From JALOAT01 sp050179875 (GTDB lineage: Bacteria > Pseudomonadota > Gammaproteobacteria > Thiohalomonadales > Thiohalomonadaceae): 10,711 nucleotides of DNA. Position 1 is the stretch's first letter. Every line of letters starts with the position of its first letter. This document shows positions 1 to 6,330 of this stretch, one piece after another. The position numbers were made by a program, and so were the translations under genes. Where the stretch lies: contig JBFXES010000098.1 of assembly GCA_050179875.1 (NCBI GenBank), forward strand, positions 1-10,711, written 5' to 3'. The notes beneath the pieces are model-generated. The model ran no database searches and had not been told where the DNA came from. It worked only from the letters and a program-made list of their open reading frames with translations.

Positions 1-13
1 CGATTTTCCAGCA

Positions 14-757
14 TTACGCCATGTACATTCCACCGTTTACATGGAGCGTTTCGCCGGTGATGTAGGCGGCCTCGGGCGAAGCCAGGAAGGCCACCGCGGC
101 GGCGATTTCCTCAGGCCGTCCGAGCCGCGCCAGCGGAATCTGACCGAGCAGCGCCTGCTTGTGTTCGTCGGCCAGCGCGCGCGTCATGTCGGTGTCGATG
201 AAGCCGGGCGCAACGGTGTTGACGGTGATGCCACGGGAACCCACCTCGCGGGCGAGCGCCTTGGTGAAGCCCATGATGCCCGCCTTGGCGGCGGCATAGT
301 TGGTCTGCCCCGCGTTGCCCATGGCGCCGACCACCGAGGCAATGCTGATGATGCGGCCCTTGCGCGCCTTGGTCATGCCGCGCAGGCAGGCCTTGGACAT
401 GCGGTACACGGAGGACAGGTTGGTATTGATGATGGCATCCCACTCCTCGTCCTTCATGCGCATGAGCAGGTTGTCGCGGGTGATGCCGGCGTTGTTGACC
501 AGGATGGTGGGCGCACCGAAGCCTTCGGTGACCACGTTCATCAGCGCATCGATGCTCGCCTGGCTGGACACGTCCAGCGCCATGCCCTTGCCCTTGATGC
601 CATGCTCGGCCAGATAGGCGCTGATCTTTTCCGCACCGGATTCGCTGGTGGCGGTGCCGATCACGGTGGCGCCCTTCTTGCCCAGGGCGATGGCCGTGGC
701 CTGGCCGATGCCGCGGCTGGCGCCGGTGACGAGTGCGATTTCGTTTTCGAGCGACAT
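14..757 (-). CDS. fabG: 3-oxoacyl-[acyl-carrier-protein] reductase FabG
   Basis: NADPH-dependent reductase of type II fatty acid synthesis; it reduces 3-oxoacyl-ACP to 3-hydroxyacyl-ACP in the cytoplasm. The 247-residue product is a single Rossmann-fold short-chain dehydrogenase domain of normal FabG length. Visible motifs are the cofactor loop TGASRGIG (residues 11-18), NNAG (88-91) and the catalytic tetrad N113, S141, Y154 and K158, each three residues beyond the E. coli numbering. It ends in the typical GGMYMA. The ATG at 757 is chosen because a perfect AGGAGG (764-769) lies 6 nt upstream; longer in-frame readings would run through fabD. It is 11 nt downstream of fabD in the same operon, so translation is probably coupled. 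The usual next gene, acpP, would lie beyond the left edge. Nothing is anomalous. Confidence 0.98.
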   Translation of the reverse strand: MSLENEIALVTGASRGIGQATAIALGKKGATVIGTATSESGAEKISAYLAEHGIKGKGMALDVSSQASIDALMNVVTEGFGAPTILVNNAGITRDNLLMRMKDEEWDAIINTNLSSVYRMSKACLRGMTKARKGRIISIASVVGAMGNAGQTNYAAAKAGIMGFTKALAREVGSRGITVNTVAPGFIDTDMTRALADEHKQALLGQIPLARLGRPEEIAAAVAFLASPEAAYITGETLHVNGGMYMA

Positions 758-763
758 GCTGTT

Positions 764-769
764 CCTCCT
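764..769 (-). promoter_or_regulatory. fabG ribosome binding site
   Basis: The minus strand reads AGGAGG followed by AACAGC and then the fabG ATG, a consensus Shine-Dalgarno with 6-nt spacing. It abuts and shares one base with the fabD TGA stop (769-771), so ribosomes finishing fabD are delivered onto the fabG start. This fixes the fabG start. Confidence 0.9.
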
Positions 770-1701
770 CAGGCGTTTTCGTTGAGGGCCTGCTCCAGGC
801 TGGCCGCGTCCACAATGGCGCTCGCCGCCATGTCCTTTTCGATGCGCTTGTTCAGGCCCACCAGCACCTTGCCCGGGCCGCACTCCACCAGCCTGTCCAC
901 GCCGTCGGCGCGCATGCGGCGGATGGTCTCCACCCAGCGCACGGGGCTGTAGAGCTGGCGCACCAGGGCGTCGCGGATGGCGGCAGGTTCGCTGGCGGCA
1001 GCCACGTCCACGTTGTTCAGCACCGGGATGGAAGGCGTCTTCACTTCGATGGAGGCGAGGCGCTCGGCCAGCCGATCCGCGGCGGGCTTCATCAGGCTGC
1101 AATGGGACGGTACGCTCACGGGCAGCAGCACGGCGCGCTTGGCGCCTGCCCCCTTGGCCAGTTCCACGGCACGCTGCACGGCGGCGGTCGAACCCGCTAC
1201 CACCACCTGACCCGGCGAATTGAAGTTCACCGCGGAAACCACATCGCCCTGCGCCGCCTGAGCGCAAACCTCGATGACCTGCGCGTCCTCCAGGCCGAGG
1301 ATGGCGGCCATGGCGCCGGCACCCGCAGGCACGGCCTCCTGCATGAAGCGGCCGCGATCGGCGACCAGGCGCACGGCGTCGGCAAATTCCAGCGCGCCGG
1401 CGCACACCAGCGCGGTGTATTCGCCCAGGCTGTGACCGGCCATCACCGAGGGCAGCCTGCCGCCTTTGGCGCACCAGGCGCGCCAGGCGGCGACGCCGGC
1501 AGCCAGCATGGCCGGCTGGGTCACGTGCGTCTTGTTCAGTTCTTCCTCGGGGCCGTTGGCCACCACCTGCCACAGGTCATAACCGAGCGCCGCCGAGGCC
1601 TCGTCGAAGGCGGCGCGCACCTCGGGATGATTGGCTGCCAGGTCCGCGTACATGCCGACCGACTGGGATCCCTGGCCGGGAAAGACGAAGGCAAGAGACA
1701 T
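769..1701 (-). CDS. fabD: Malonyl-CoA:ACP transacylase FabD
   Basis: Transfers malonyl from CoA to acyl carrier protein, supplying the extender unit for type II fatty acid synthesis. The product has 310 residues, against 309 in E. coli. It shows the N-terminal GQGSQ (9-13), the nucleophile elbow GHSLGE with S91, the malonyl-carboxylate-binding R116 (DRGRFMQ), and the catalytic H200 in VPSHCS; all lie one residue before the E. coli positions. I take the ATG at 1701. An in-frame GTG at 1713 would directly abut the only Shine-Dalgarno-like run (GGAGAG), whereas from the ATG that run is about 11 nt away, long but workable. A 165-bp gap carrying a paired palindromic repeat separates it from fabH upstream. 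Confidence 0.97.
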   Translation of the reverse strand: MSLAFVFPGQGSQSVGMYADLAANHPEVRAAFDEASAALGYDLWQVVANGPEEELNKTHVTQPAMLAAGVAAWRAWCAKGGRLPSVMAGHSLGEYTALVCAGALEFADAVRLVADRGRFMQEAVPAGAGAMAAILGLEDAQVIEVCAQAAQGDVVSAVNFNSPGQVVVAGSTAAVQRAVELAKGAGAKRAVLLPVSVPSHCSLMKPAADRLAERLASIEVKTPSIPVLNNVDVAAASEPAAIRDALVRQLYSPVRWVETIRRMRADGVDRLVECGPGKVLVGLNKRIEKDMAASAIVDAASLEQALNENA

Positions 1702-1773
1702 GTTGTTATTCACTCTCCGTTGTTCTCTGTTCTATCCGGTGTCACACAGGCGCCGCTCCCCCCGGAACCGCCC

Positions 1774-1852
1774 GTAGGTCACTTTGCGAAGCTACGTGAC
1801 ATCTTCGAGCCGCGGCATGTCACGTAGGCGCATGCGCGCCAACGTGACCTAC
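1774..1852 (-). repeat. REP pair (BIME) in the fabH-fabD gap
   Basis: Two imperfect hairpins face each other. At 1774-1800 a 27-nt element starts with GTAG and forms the stem GTCAC...GTGAC with inner TTTGC and GCTAC sides and a GAA loop. At 1819-1852 a 34-nt element on the minus strand starts with GTAG, then has stem arms GTCACGTTGGCGC and GCGCCTACGTGAC with one T-T mismatch. The 18-nt spacer separates them. Read on the minus strand this is the same long-REP, spacer, short-REP layout as the two units at 8723-8897. The GTAG tetranucleotide plus imperfect palindrome is the known signature of REPs mobilised by RAYT (TnpA-REP) transposases. The unit lies inside the fab operon and would be transcribed. 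Confidence 0.88.
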
Positions 1853-1866
1853 GACGGCACGACCAC

Positions 1867-2817
1867 TCAATACCTGATGAGCGCCGAGCCCCAGGTGAAA
1901 CCGCCGCCGAAGGCCTCGAGCAGGATGGTCTCGCCACGCTGGATGCGGCCGTCGCGCACTGCCACGTCCAGCGCGAGCGGCACCGAGGCGGCGGACGTGT
2001 TGCCGTGGGTGGCCACCGTGAGCACCACGCGCTCCATGGACATGCCCAGCTTCTTGGCCGTGGCGGCGATGATGCGCGTGTTGGCCTGGTGCGGCACCAG
2101 CCAGTCGATGTCGCTCTTCTGCAGGCCGTTGGCCTCCAGGGTCTCGTCCACGATGCGGCCGAGGGTATTCACCGCGACCTTGAAGACTTCGTTGCCCTTC
2201 ATCTCGATGAAGGTGCGGCCCGGCTGGGACACGCCGCCGGGCACGTTGAGCAACTCGTTGTACTGACCGTCCGCGTGCAGGTGGGTGGAAAGGATGCCGG
2301 GTTCGTCGCTGGCCTCGATCACCACCGCGCCGGCGCCGTCGCCGAACAGCACGCAGGTGCCGCGATCGGTCCAGTCGACGATGCGCGACAGCGTCTCGGC
2401 GCCGACCACCAGGGCACGGCGCGCGCTCTCGGTGCGAATGAATTTGTCGGCCACGCCGAGGGCATAGACGAAGCCGGTGCACACCGCCTGGATGTCGAAT
2501 GCCGCGCCGCCGCGGATGCCGAGGCGATCCTGCAGCAGGCAGGCGGTGCTGGGGAATACGCGATCGGGCGTGGTGGTGGCAACGATGACCAGGTCGATGT
2601 CCGCCGCACCCACGCCGGCGGCTTCCATGGCGCGCCGCGCCGCCTGCTCCGCCAGATCACAGGTGGTCTGGCCGTCGGCGGCGATGTGCCGTTCCTCGAT
2701 GCCGGTGCGCTCACGGATCCACTCATCCGTGGTGTCCACCATGCGCTCCAGATCCTGGTTGGTGAGTACCTTGTCGGGCAGGTAGCCGCCGGTGCCGATG
2801 ATGCGCGAATATTTCAA
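1867..2817 (-). CDS. fabH: 3-oxoacyl-ACP synthase III FabH
   Basis: Condenses acetyl-CoA with malonyl-ACP to start each fatty acid chain. The 316-residue thiolase-fold protein carries the full Cys-His-Asn triad: C113 in AVCTGF, H243 in VPHQAN and N273 in THGNTS. Other family marks are IGTGGYLP near the N terminus, DEWIRERTGI (31-40), FGDGAGA (158-164) and a C-terminal EAFGGGFTWGSALIRY. The start is a TTG at 2817 whose TTGA overlaps the plsX stop; GAGAGG at 2826-2831 lies 8 nt upstream, and translation from here gives the family N terminus. It sits between plsX and fabD as in other gammaproteobacterial fab clusters. The start codon is rare but well supported. Confidence 0.97.
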   Translation of the reverse strand: MKYSRIIGTGGYLPDKVLTNQDLERMVDTTDEWIRERTGIEERHIAADGQTTCDLAEQAARRAMEAAGVGAADIDLVIVATTTPDRVFPSTACLLQDRLGIRGGAAFDIQAVCTGFVYALGVADKFIRTESARRALVVGAETLSRIVDWTDRGTCVLFGDGAGAVVIEASDEPGILSTHLHADGQYNELLNVPGGVSQPGRTFIEMKGNEVFKVAVNTLGRIVDETLEANGLQKSDIDWLVPHQANTRIIAATAKKLGMSMERVVLTVATHGNTSAASVPLALDVAVRDGRIQRGETILLEAFGGGFTWGSALIRY

Positions 2818-3842
2818 ACCGCGTGCCTCTCTTGCAGTAGCGTCCCGAGCTGCTCGCTGATGCGCTCCGGGACGTTCTTCCTGGTTTCGATTACGGCTTC
2901 CTTGATGGCCTGGCTGAAGGCGAAGGCGTCGGCGCCGCCGTGGCTCTTGATGACGATGCCGCGCAGCCCGACCAGGCTTGCGCCGTTGTAGACGCGCGGA
3001 TCGATGCGGGCGCGGAAGGCCTTGAGCACGGGCAGGGCGATGAGGCCGGCCAGGCGCGTGAGCAGATTGCGCTTGAACTCGGCCTTCATGTAATGGCTGA
3101 TCATCTTGGCCACGCCTTCGCTGGTCTTGAGCGCCACGTTGCCCACGAAGCCGTCGCAGACCACCACGTCGACGGTGCCCTTGTAGATATCGTCGCCTTC
3201 CACGAAGCCCACGTAGTTGAGCTTGCTGCCGGCGAGCAGGCGCGCCGCCTCCTTGACCTGTTCGTTGCCCTTGATCTCCTCCTCGCCGACATTGAGAAGG
3301 CCGACCGTGGGCCGCTCGATGTTATCCACCGCGCTGCACAATACCGAGCCCATGACCGCGAACTCGTAGAGATTCTCTGCGCCCGAATCCACGTTGGCGC
3401 CGAGATCCAGCACGTAGGAATGGCCGCGGATGGTGGGCAGCGCCGTGATGATGGCAGGGCGATCGATGCCCGGCAGGGTCTTGAGCACGAAGCGGGCCGT
3501 GGCCATGAGGGCGCCCGTGTTGCCGGCGCTCACGCAGGCCTTGGCCACGCCATCCTTCACCAGGTTGATGGCCACGCGCATGGAAGAATCCTTCTTGCCG
3601 CGCAGCGCCTGCGAGGGCGGCTCGTCCATCCCGACCACCTGTGAGGCATGGTGAATGGACAGGCGTTCGTCGAGCCGCATGCCGTGTCTGGCCAGCTCGT
3701 CCATGAGCACCGCCTGGTCACCGACCAGGATGAGCTTGATATGGGGATACTGGGACAATGCGCGCTTCGCCGCGGGGATCACCACGCTGGGGCCGTGATC
3801 GCCCCCCATGGCATCGAGCGCGATGGGAGTCAGGGATGTCAT
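2814..3842 (-). CDS. plsX: Phosphate acyltransferase PlsX
   Basis: Peripheral membrane enzyme that converts acyl-ACP and phosphate to acyl-phosphate, the donor used by PlsY to start phospholipid synthesis. The 342-residue product has the typical N-terminal DAMGGDHGP (10-18), then VVGMDEPPSQALRGKKDSS, VSAGNTGALMA, LDLGANVDS, NVGEEEIKGNEQVKEA and VVCDGFVGNVALKTSEG, all PlsX signatures. Length is normal for the family. I start at the ATG at 3842. An in-frame GTG at 3911 lies within the hairpin stem-loop of the upstream gap and would add a 23-residue tail not typical of PlsX. The ribosome site is weak (GGTGAAG close to the ATG). Its stop overlaps the fabH TTG start. Confidence 0.97.
   Translation of the reverse strand: MTSLTPIALDAMGGDHGPSVVIPAAKRALSQYPHIKLILVGDQAVLMDELARHGMRLDERLSIHHASQVVGMDEPPSQALRGKKDSSMRVAINLVKDGVAKACVSAGNTGALMATARFVLKTLPGIDRPAIITALPTIRGHSYVLDLGANVDSGAENLYEFAVMGSVLCSAVDNIERPTVGLLNVGEEEIKGNEQVKEAARLLAGSKLNYVGFVEGDDIYKGTVDVVVCDGFVGNVALKTSEGVAKMISHYMKAEFKRNLLTRLAGLIALPVLKAFRARIDPRVYNGASLVGLRGIVIKSHGGADAFAFSQAIKEAVIETRKNVPERISEQLGTLLQERHAV
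2826..2831 (-). promoter_or_regulatory. fabH ribosome binding site supporting a TTG start
   Basis: The minus strand reads GAGAGG, then 8 nt, then TTG. It lies inside the last codons of plsX. No ATG or GTG gives the conserved FabH N terminus, so this site decides the unusual start. Confidence 0.75.
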
Positions 3843-3896
3843 GGTCTTCACCGAGCCCTTAGCACCGGTCGTTGCCGCCCGCAGCGGAGCCAACAA

Positions 3897-3932
3897 ACAA
3901 CGGGCCGGCACCTGCGTGGTCCGGCCCGTTGT
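3897..3932 (-). terminator. Strong GC hairpin between rpmF and plsX, terminator-like
   Basis: Arms ACAACGGGCCGG (3897-3908) and CCGGCCCGTTGT (3921-3932) are perfect 12-bp complements. The 12-nt interval can add three more pairs (ACC with GGT) past one bulged base. On the minus strand, the transcribed one, the stem is followed by TTGTTTGTTG, a moderately U-rich tail. This resembles an intrinsic terminator or attenuator that would leave partial read-through from yceD-rpmF into plsX and the fab genes. The U tract is broken by G residues, so it could instead be an mRNA-processing or stabilising hairpin. Confidence 0.6.
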
Positions 3933-3984
3933 CTGAGTCCGTGGGCAGCCGCGTCGACGGCCTTCCGGGAGCAGCGGTCAGATG

Positions 3985-4164
3985 TTACTCGCCCTTGCTG
4001 GCAAGGACCTTGCGGCCCCGATAGAAACCATCCGGGCTGACGTGATGGCGGAGATGGGTCTCGCCCGTGGTGGAATCGGTGGAGAGCGCACGCGCCGTGA
4101 GGGCGTCGTGGGAGCGACGCATGCCACGCTTGGACGGCGTCTTGCGGTTCTGCTGTACGGCCAT
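3985..4164 (-). CDS. rpmF: 50S ribosomal protein L32
   Basis: Small protein of the large ribosomal subunit. The 59-residue reading frame translates as MAVQQNRKTPSKRGMRRSHD followed by ALTARALSTDSTTGETHLRH, and ends YRGRKVLASKGE. The basic N terminus MAVQQNRKTPSKRGMRRSHD is the L32 signature, and the HHVSPDGFYRGR segment matches the family's C-terminal half. It has no cysteines, as in gammaproteobacterial L32 and unlike the zinc-ribbon forms. GAGGA lies about 8 nt before the ATG at 4164, inside the last codons of yceD, which ends only 2 nt upstream. The yceD-rpmF-plsX order is conserved in gammaproteobacteria. The downstream hairpin may set rpmF output apart from the lipid genes. Confidence 0.97.
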   Translation of the reverse strand: MAVQQNRKTPSKRGMRRSHDALTARALSTDSTTGETHLRHHVSPDGFYRGRKVLASKGE

Positions 4165-4166
4165 TG

Positions 4167-4694
4167 CTATTCCTCGTCAGGTGCTTTCTTTGTTTTCAAA
4201 ACCTTGAGAGCCGCGAACGGGTTGTCCCGGCGCGTCTCTTCCGGATTCTCGTCTCCGCCCTTGCCGGCGGGGCACTGCCCTTCCGGGTGCTTCGGCACGA
4301 TGGGCAGCGATAATATCAATTCGTCCTCCACGATGTCGCGCAGGAATATGGGCTCCTCGCCCACCACCAACGGTTCGTAGTGGTCCGGCAGGCGCTCGGC
4401 CAGGGACTCGTGCGCAACCACGCCCAGCGCAAACCTGATGTGCAACGGGAGCCGGAAATCCTCGAGGCAGCGCTGGCACAGGATGCTCACCTCAGCATCC
4501 AGGGTGCCGCGCAGGTAGCGAATTCCTTCCTCGTCCACCCCGCAGGCGATGTCCACGCCCACGCTGCCGCGGTCGTCCGTGAGCATGGCCGCAAGCCGGG
4601 GCATGGCCGCGACGGGCAGTTCGCCCTGGAGCACGCGCCGCCCTTCCGCCAGGCGGACCGGGTCGATTCTGTCGGGCAAGCGGCCGTCTGACAT
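4167..4694 (-). CDS. yceD: DUF177 protein YceD (23S rRNA accumulation factor)
   Basis: YceD-family (DUF177) protein. Known work on the family in E. coli and plants links it to accumulation of 23S rRNA, and it is nearly always next to rpmF. The product has 175 residues, close to E. coli's 173. It has the family's CxxC motif (C73, C76 in ILCQRCLEDF) and the acidic stretch EEPIFLRDIVEDELILSLP, and ends in a charged, probably disordered tail (PEETRRDNPFAALKVLKTKK). I choose the ATG at 4694. No Shine-Dalgarno precedes it, but a promoter lies directly upstream with a predicted transcript start about 3 nt before the ATG. In-frame readings further upstream would run through that promoter and lack family similarity. 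It is the first gene of the leftward operon. Confidence 0.93.
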   Translation of the reverse strand: MSDGRLPDRIDPVRLAEGRRVLQGELPVAAMPRLAAMLTDDRGSVGVDIACGVDEEGIRYLRGTLDAEVSILCQRCLEDFRLPLHIRFALGVVAHESLAERLPDHYEPLVVGEEPIFLRDIVEDELILSLPIVPKHPEGQCPAGKGGDENPEETRRDNPFAALKVLKTKKAPDEE

Positions 4695-4696
4695 AA

Positions 4697-4732
4697 CCGG
4701 CGCATGATACGCATCGGCCTTACTGGTGTCAA
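4697..4732 (-). promoter_or_regulatory. Promoter of the yceD-rpmF-plsX-fab operon
   Basis: On the minus strand, TTGACA (4727-4732) and TATCAT (4704-4709) are separated by exactly 17 nt: a perfect -35 box and a five-of-six -10 box. The expected start of transcription is a G at about 4697, leaving an untranslated leader of about 3 nt before the yceD ATG. This is inferred from consensus only. Confidence 0.75.
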
Positions 4733-4747
4733 AATAATGGGCCTGAA

Positions 4748-4767
4748 AACACCCGATTCGCGGTGTT
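4748..4767. promoter_or_regulatory. 20-bp dyad between the divergent promoters
   Basis: AACACC (4748-4753) and GGTGTT (4762-4767) are perfect inverted arms around an 8-nt centre CGATTCGC. The dyad lies between the two outward-facing -35 boxes (4727-4732 and 4773-4778). Its size and place fit an operator for a dimeric regulator acting on both operons. I do not recognise the regulator, and 6-bp arms can occur by chance. Confidence 0.4.
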
Positions 4768-4772
4768 CCGGG

Positions 4773-4802
4773 TTGACACTGGAGGGCATTTCCGTGGATA
4801 GT
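4773..4802 (+). promoter_or_regulatory. Promoter of the accC-oadA-maf operon
   Basis: A perfect -35 box TTGACA (4773-4778) is followed after 18 nt by GATAGT (4797-4802), four of six matches to the -10 consensus. Transcription would start near 4809, giving a leader of about 70 nt. That leader begins in a 15-nt GC palindrome (4802-4816, arms TCGCCGC and GCGGCGA) and holds a run of seven T (4836-4842). Confidence 0.55.
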
Positions 4803-4879
4803 CGCCGCGGCGGCGATGGGTGTAATACCCTTCGCTTTTTTTATTGGTTTTCTCACCACGGCGCTCAGGAATTCCTTGC

Positions 4880-6298
4880 GTGATCAAGAAAATCCTCATC
4901 GCTAACCGCGGCGAAATCGCCGTTCGCATTGTGCGCGCCTGCGCGGAAATGGGCATCCGTTCCGTCGCCGTGTACGCCGAGGCGGATCGCCACGCGCTGC
5001 ATGTGAAAAAGGCCGACGAGGCCTACAGCCTGGGTCCGGACACGGTCGCCGGCTATCTGAACGCCCATCGTCTGGTCAATCTGGCGGTCGCCACCGGCTG
5101 CGATGCCCTGCATCCCGGCTACGGCTTCCTGTCGGAGAACGCCGAGCTGGCCGAGATCTGCGAGCGGCGCGGCATCCGCTTCATCGGGCCCACCCCCGAG
5201 GTGATCCGGCGCATGGGCGACAAGACCGCCGCGCGCCAGGCCATGATCGCCGCGGGCGTGCCGGTCACGCCGGGCAGTGACGGCAACGTGGCCGATCTGA
5301 AGGAAGCGCTCGCCGTGGCCGAGCGCCTCGGCTATCCCGTCATGCTGAAGGCGACCTCCGGCGGCGGCGGCCGCGGCATACGCCGCTGCGCCAGCGCCGA
5401 CGAGCTGTCCAAGAACTACGAGCGCGTCATCTCGGAGGCCACCAAGGCCTTCGGCAGCGCCGAGGTATTCCTGGAGAAGTGCATCGACAATCCGCGCCAT
5501 ATCGAGGTGCAGGTCCTTGCCGATCACCATGGCAACGTGATCCACCTCTACGAGCGTGACTGCTCCATCCAGCGCCGTCATCAAAAGCTCATCGAGATCG
5601 CACCCTCACCCCAGCTCACGCAGGAACAGCGTGAATACGTGGGCAAGCTGGGCGTGATGGCCGCGCAGACGGTCGGCTACCGCAATGCCGGCACGGTCGA
5701 GTTCCTGCTCGACGACAAGGGCAACTTCTACTTCATGGAGATGAACACGCGCCTGCAGGTGGAACATCCGATCACCGAGGAGATCACCGGCGTGGACATC
5801 GTGCAGGAGCAGATCCGCGTCGCCAGCGGCCTGCCGCTGCGCTACACCCAGGCGGACATCCAGCCGCGCGGTTTCGCCATGGAGTTCCGCATCAATGCGG
5901 AAGACCCGAAAAACGGGTTCCTGCCCAGCTTCGGCAAGATCACCCGCTATTTCGCACCGGGCGGCCCCGGCGTGCGCATCGACGGCGCCATCTACACCGG
6001 CTACGAGATTCCGCCCTATTACGACTCCATGTGCGCAAAGCTGATCGTGTGGGCGCTGGACTGGGAATCCCTGCTCGCGCGCGCCGAGCGTTCACTGCGC
6101 GACATCGGCGTGTACGGCGTGAAGACCACCATGCCGTATCATCGCGAAATCCTGCGTTCACCCGAATTCCGCTCGGGCCGGTTCAACACAGGCTTCGTGG
6201 AGGCCCATCCCGAGCTGACCAACTATTCCGTGCGGCGCCCGCCCCGTGAACTTGCTGCAGCCATGGCAGCGGCGCTCGCCGCCTCCATGGGCTTCTGA
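4880..6298 (+). CDS. Biotin carboxylase subunit (pyruvate carboxylase subunit A / AccC-like)
   Basis: ATP-grasp enzyme that carboxylates biotin using ATP and bicarbonate. The 472 residues show the order of the family: N-terminal domain IKKILIANRGEIAVRI, ALHPGYGFLSENAELAE (76-92), the ATP-binding K115 and K157, the glycine loop SGGGGRG (160-166), ERDCSIQRRHQK (225-236), and MEMNTRLQVEHPITE with E287, N289, R291 and E295. The GTG start at 4880 gives the family N terminus and has AGGA 9 nt upstream; an in-frame TTG at 4844 lacks such support. It lies 32 nt before a carboxyltransferase gene carrying its own biotin domain, as in two-subunit pyruvate carboxylases of Pseudomonas and methanogens. Service to acetyl-CoA carboxylase as well cannot be excluded from sequence. 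Confidence 0.93.
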   Translation: MIKKILIANRGEIAVRIVRACAEMGIRSVAVYAEADRHALHVKKADEAYSLGPDTVAGYLNAHRLVNLAVATGCDALHPGYGFLSENAELAEICERRGIRFIGPTPEVIRRMGDKTAARQAMIAAGVPVTPGSDGNVADLKEALAVAERLGYPVMLKATSGGGGRGIRRCASADELSKNYERVISEATKAFGSAEVFLEKCIDNPRHIEVQVLADHHGNVIHLYERDCSIQRRHQKLIEIAPSPQLTQEQREYVGKLGVMAAQTVGYRNAGTVEFLLDDKGNFYFMEMNTRLQVEHPITEEITGVDIVQEQIRVASGLPLRYTQADIQPRGFAMEFRINAEDPKNGFLPSFGKITRYFAPGGPGVRIDGAIYTGYEIPPYYDSMCAKLIVWALDWESLLARAERSLRDIGVYGVKTTMPYHREILRSPEFRSGRFNTGFVEAHPELTNYSVRRPPRELAAAMAAALAASMGF

Positions 6299-6330
6299 CA
6301 TCTCACTGTTTTTCGGCCAAGGTAATCGAC

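Noticed and set aside
733..1827. A 364-codon open frame on the plus strand opposite fabD
   Set aside because: It mirrors fabD, reads as low-complexity His/Gly/Ala sequence, and crosses the REP pair; no family features.
2005..2991. A 328-codon plus-strand frame opposite fabH, and a 234-codon one at 2940-3644 opposite plsX
   Set aside because: Both are codon-position shadows of strong minus-strand genes with no independent evidence.
3843..3911. A longer plsX starting at the GTG at 3911
   Set aside because: The start lies in the loop-proximal part of a strong hairpin, lacks a ribosome site, and adds residues not typical of PlsX.
4844..4879. An accC start at the TTG at 4844
   Set aside because: No Shine-Dalgarno, and the added residues precede the conserved IKKILIANRGE start, which the GTG at 4880 provides with AGGA at proper spacing.
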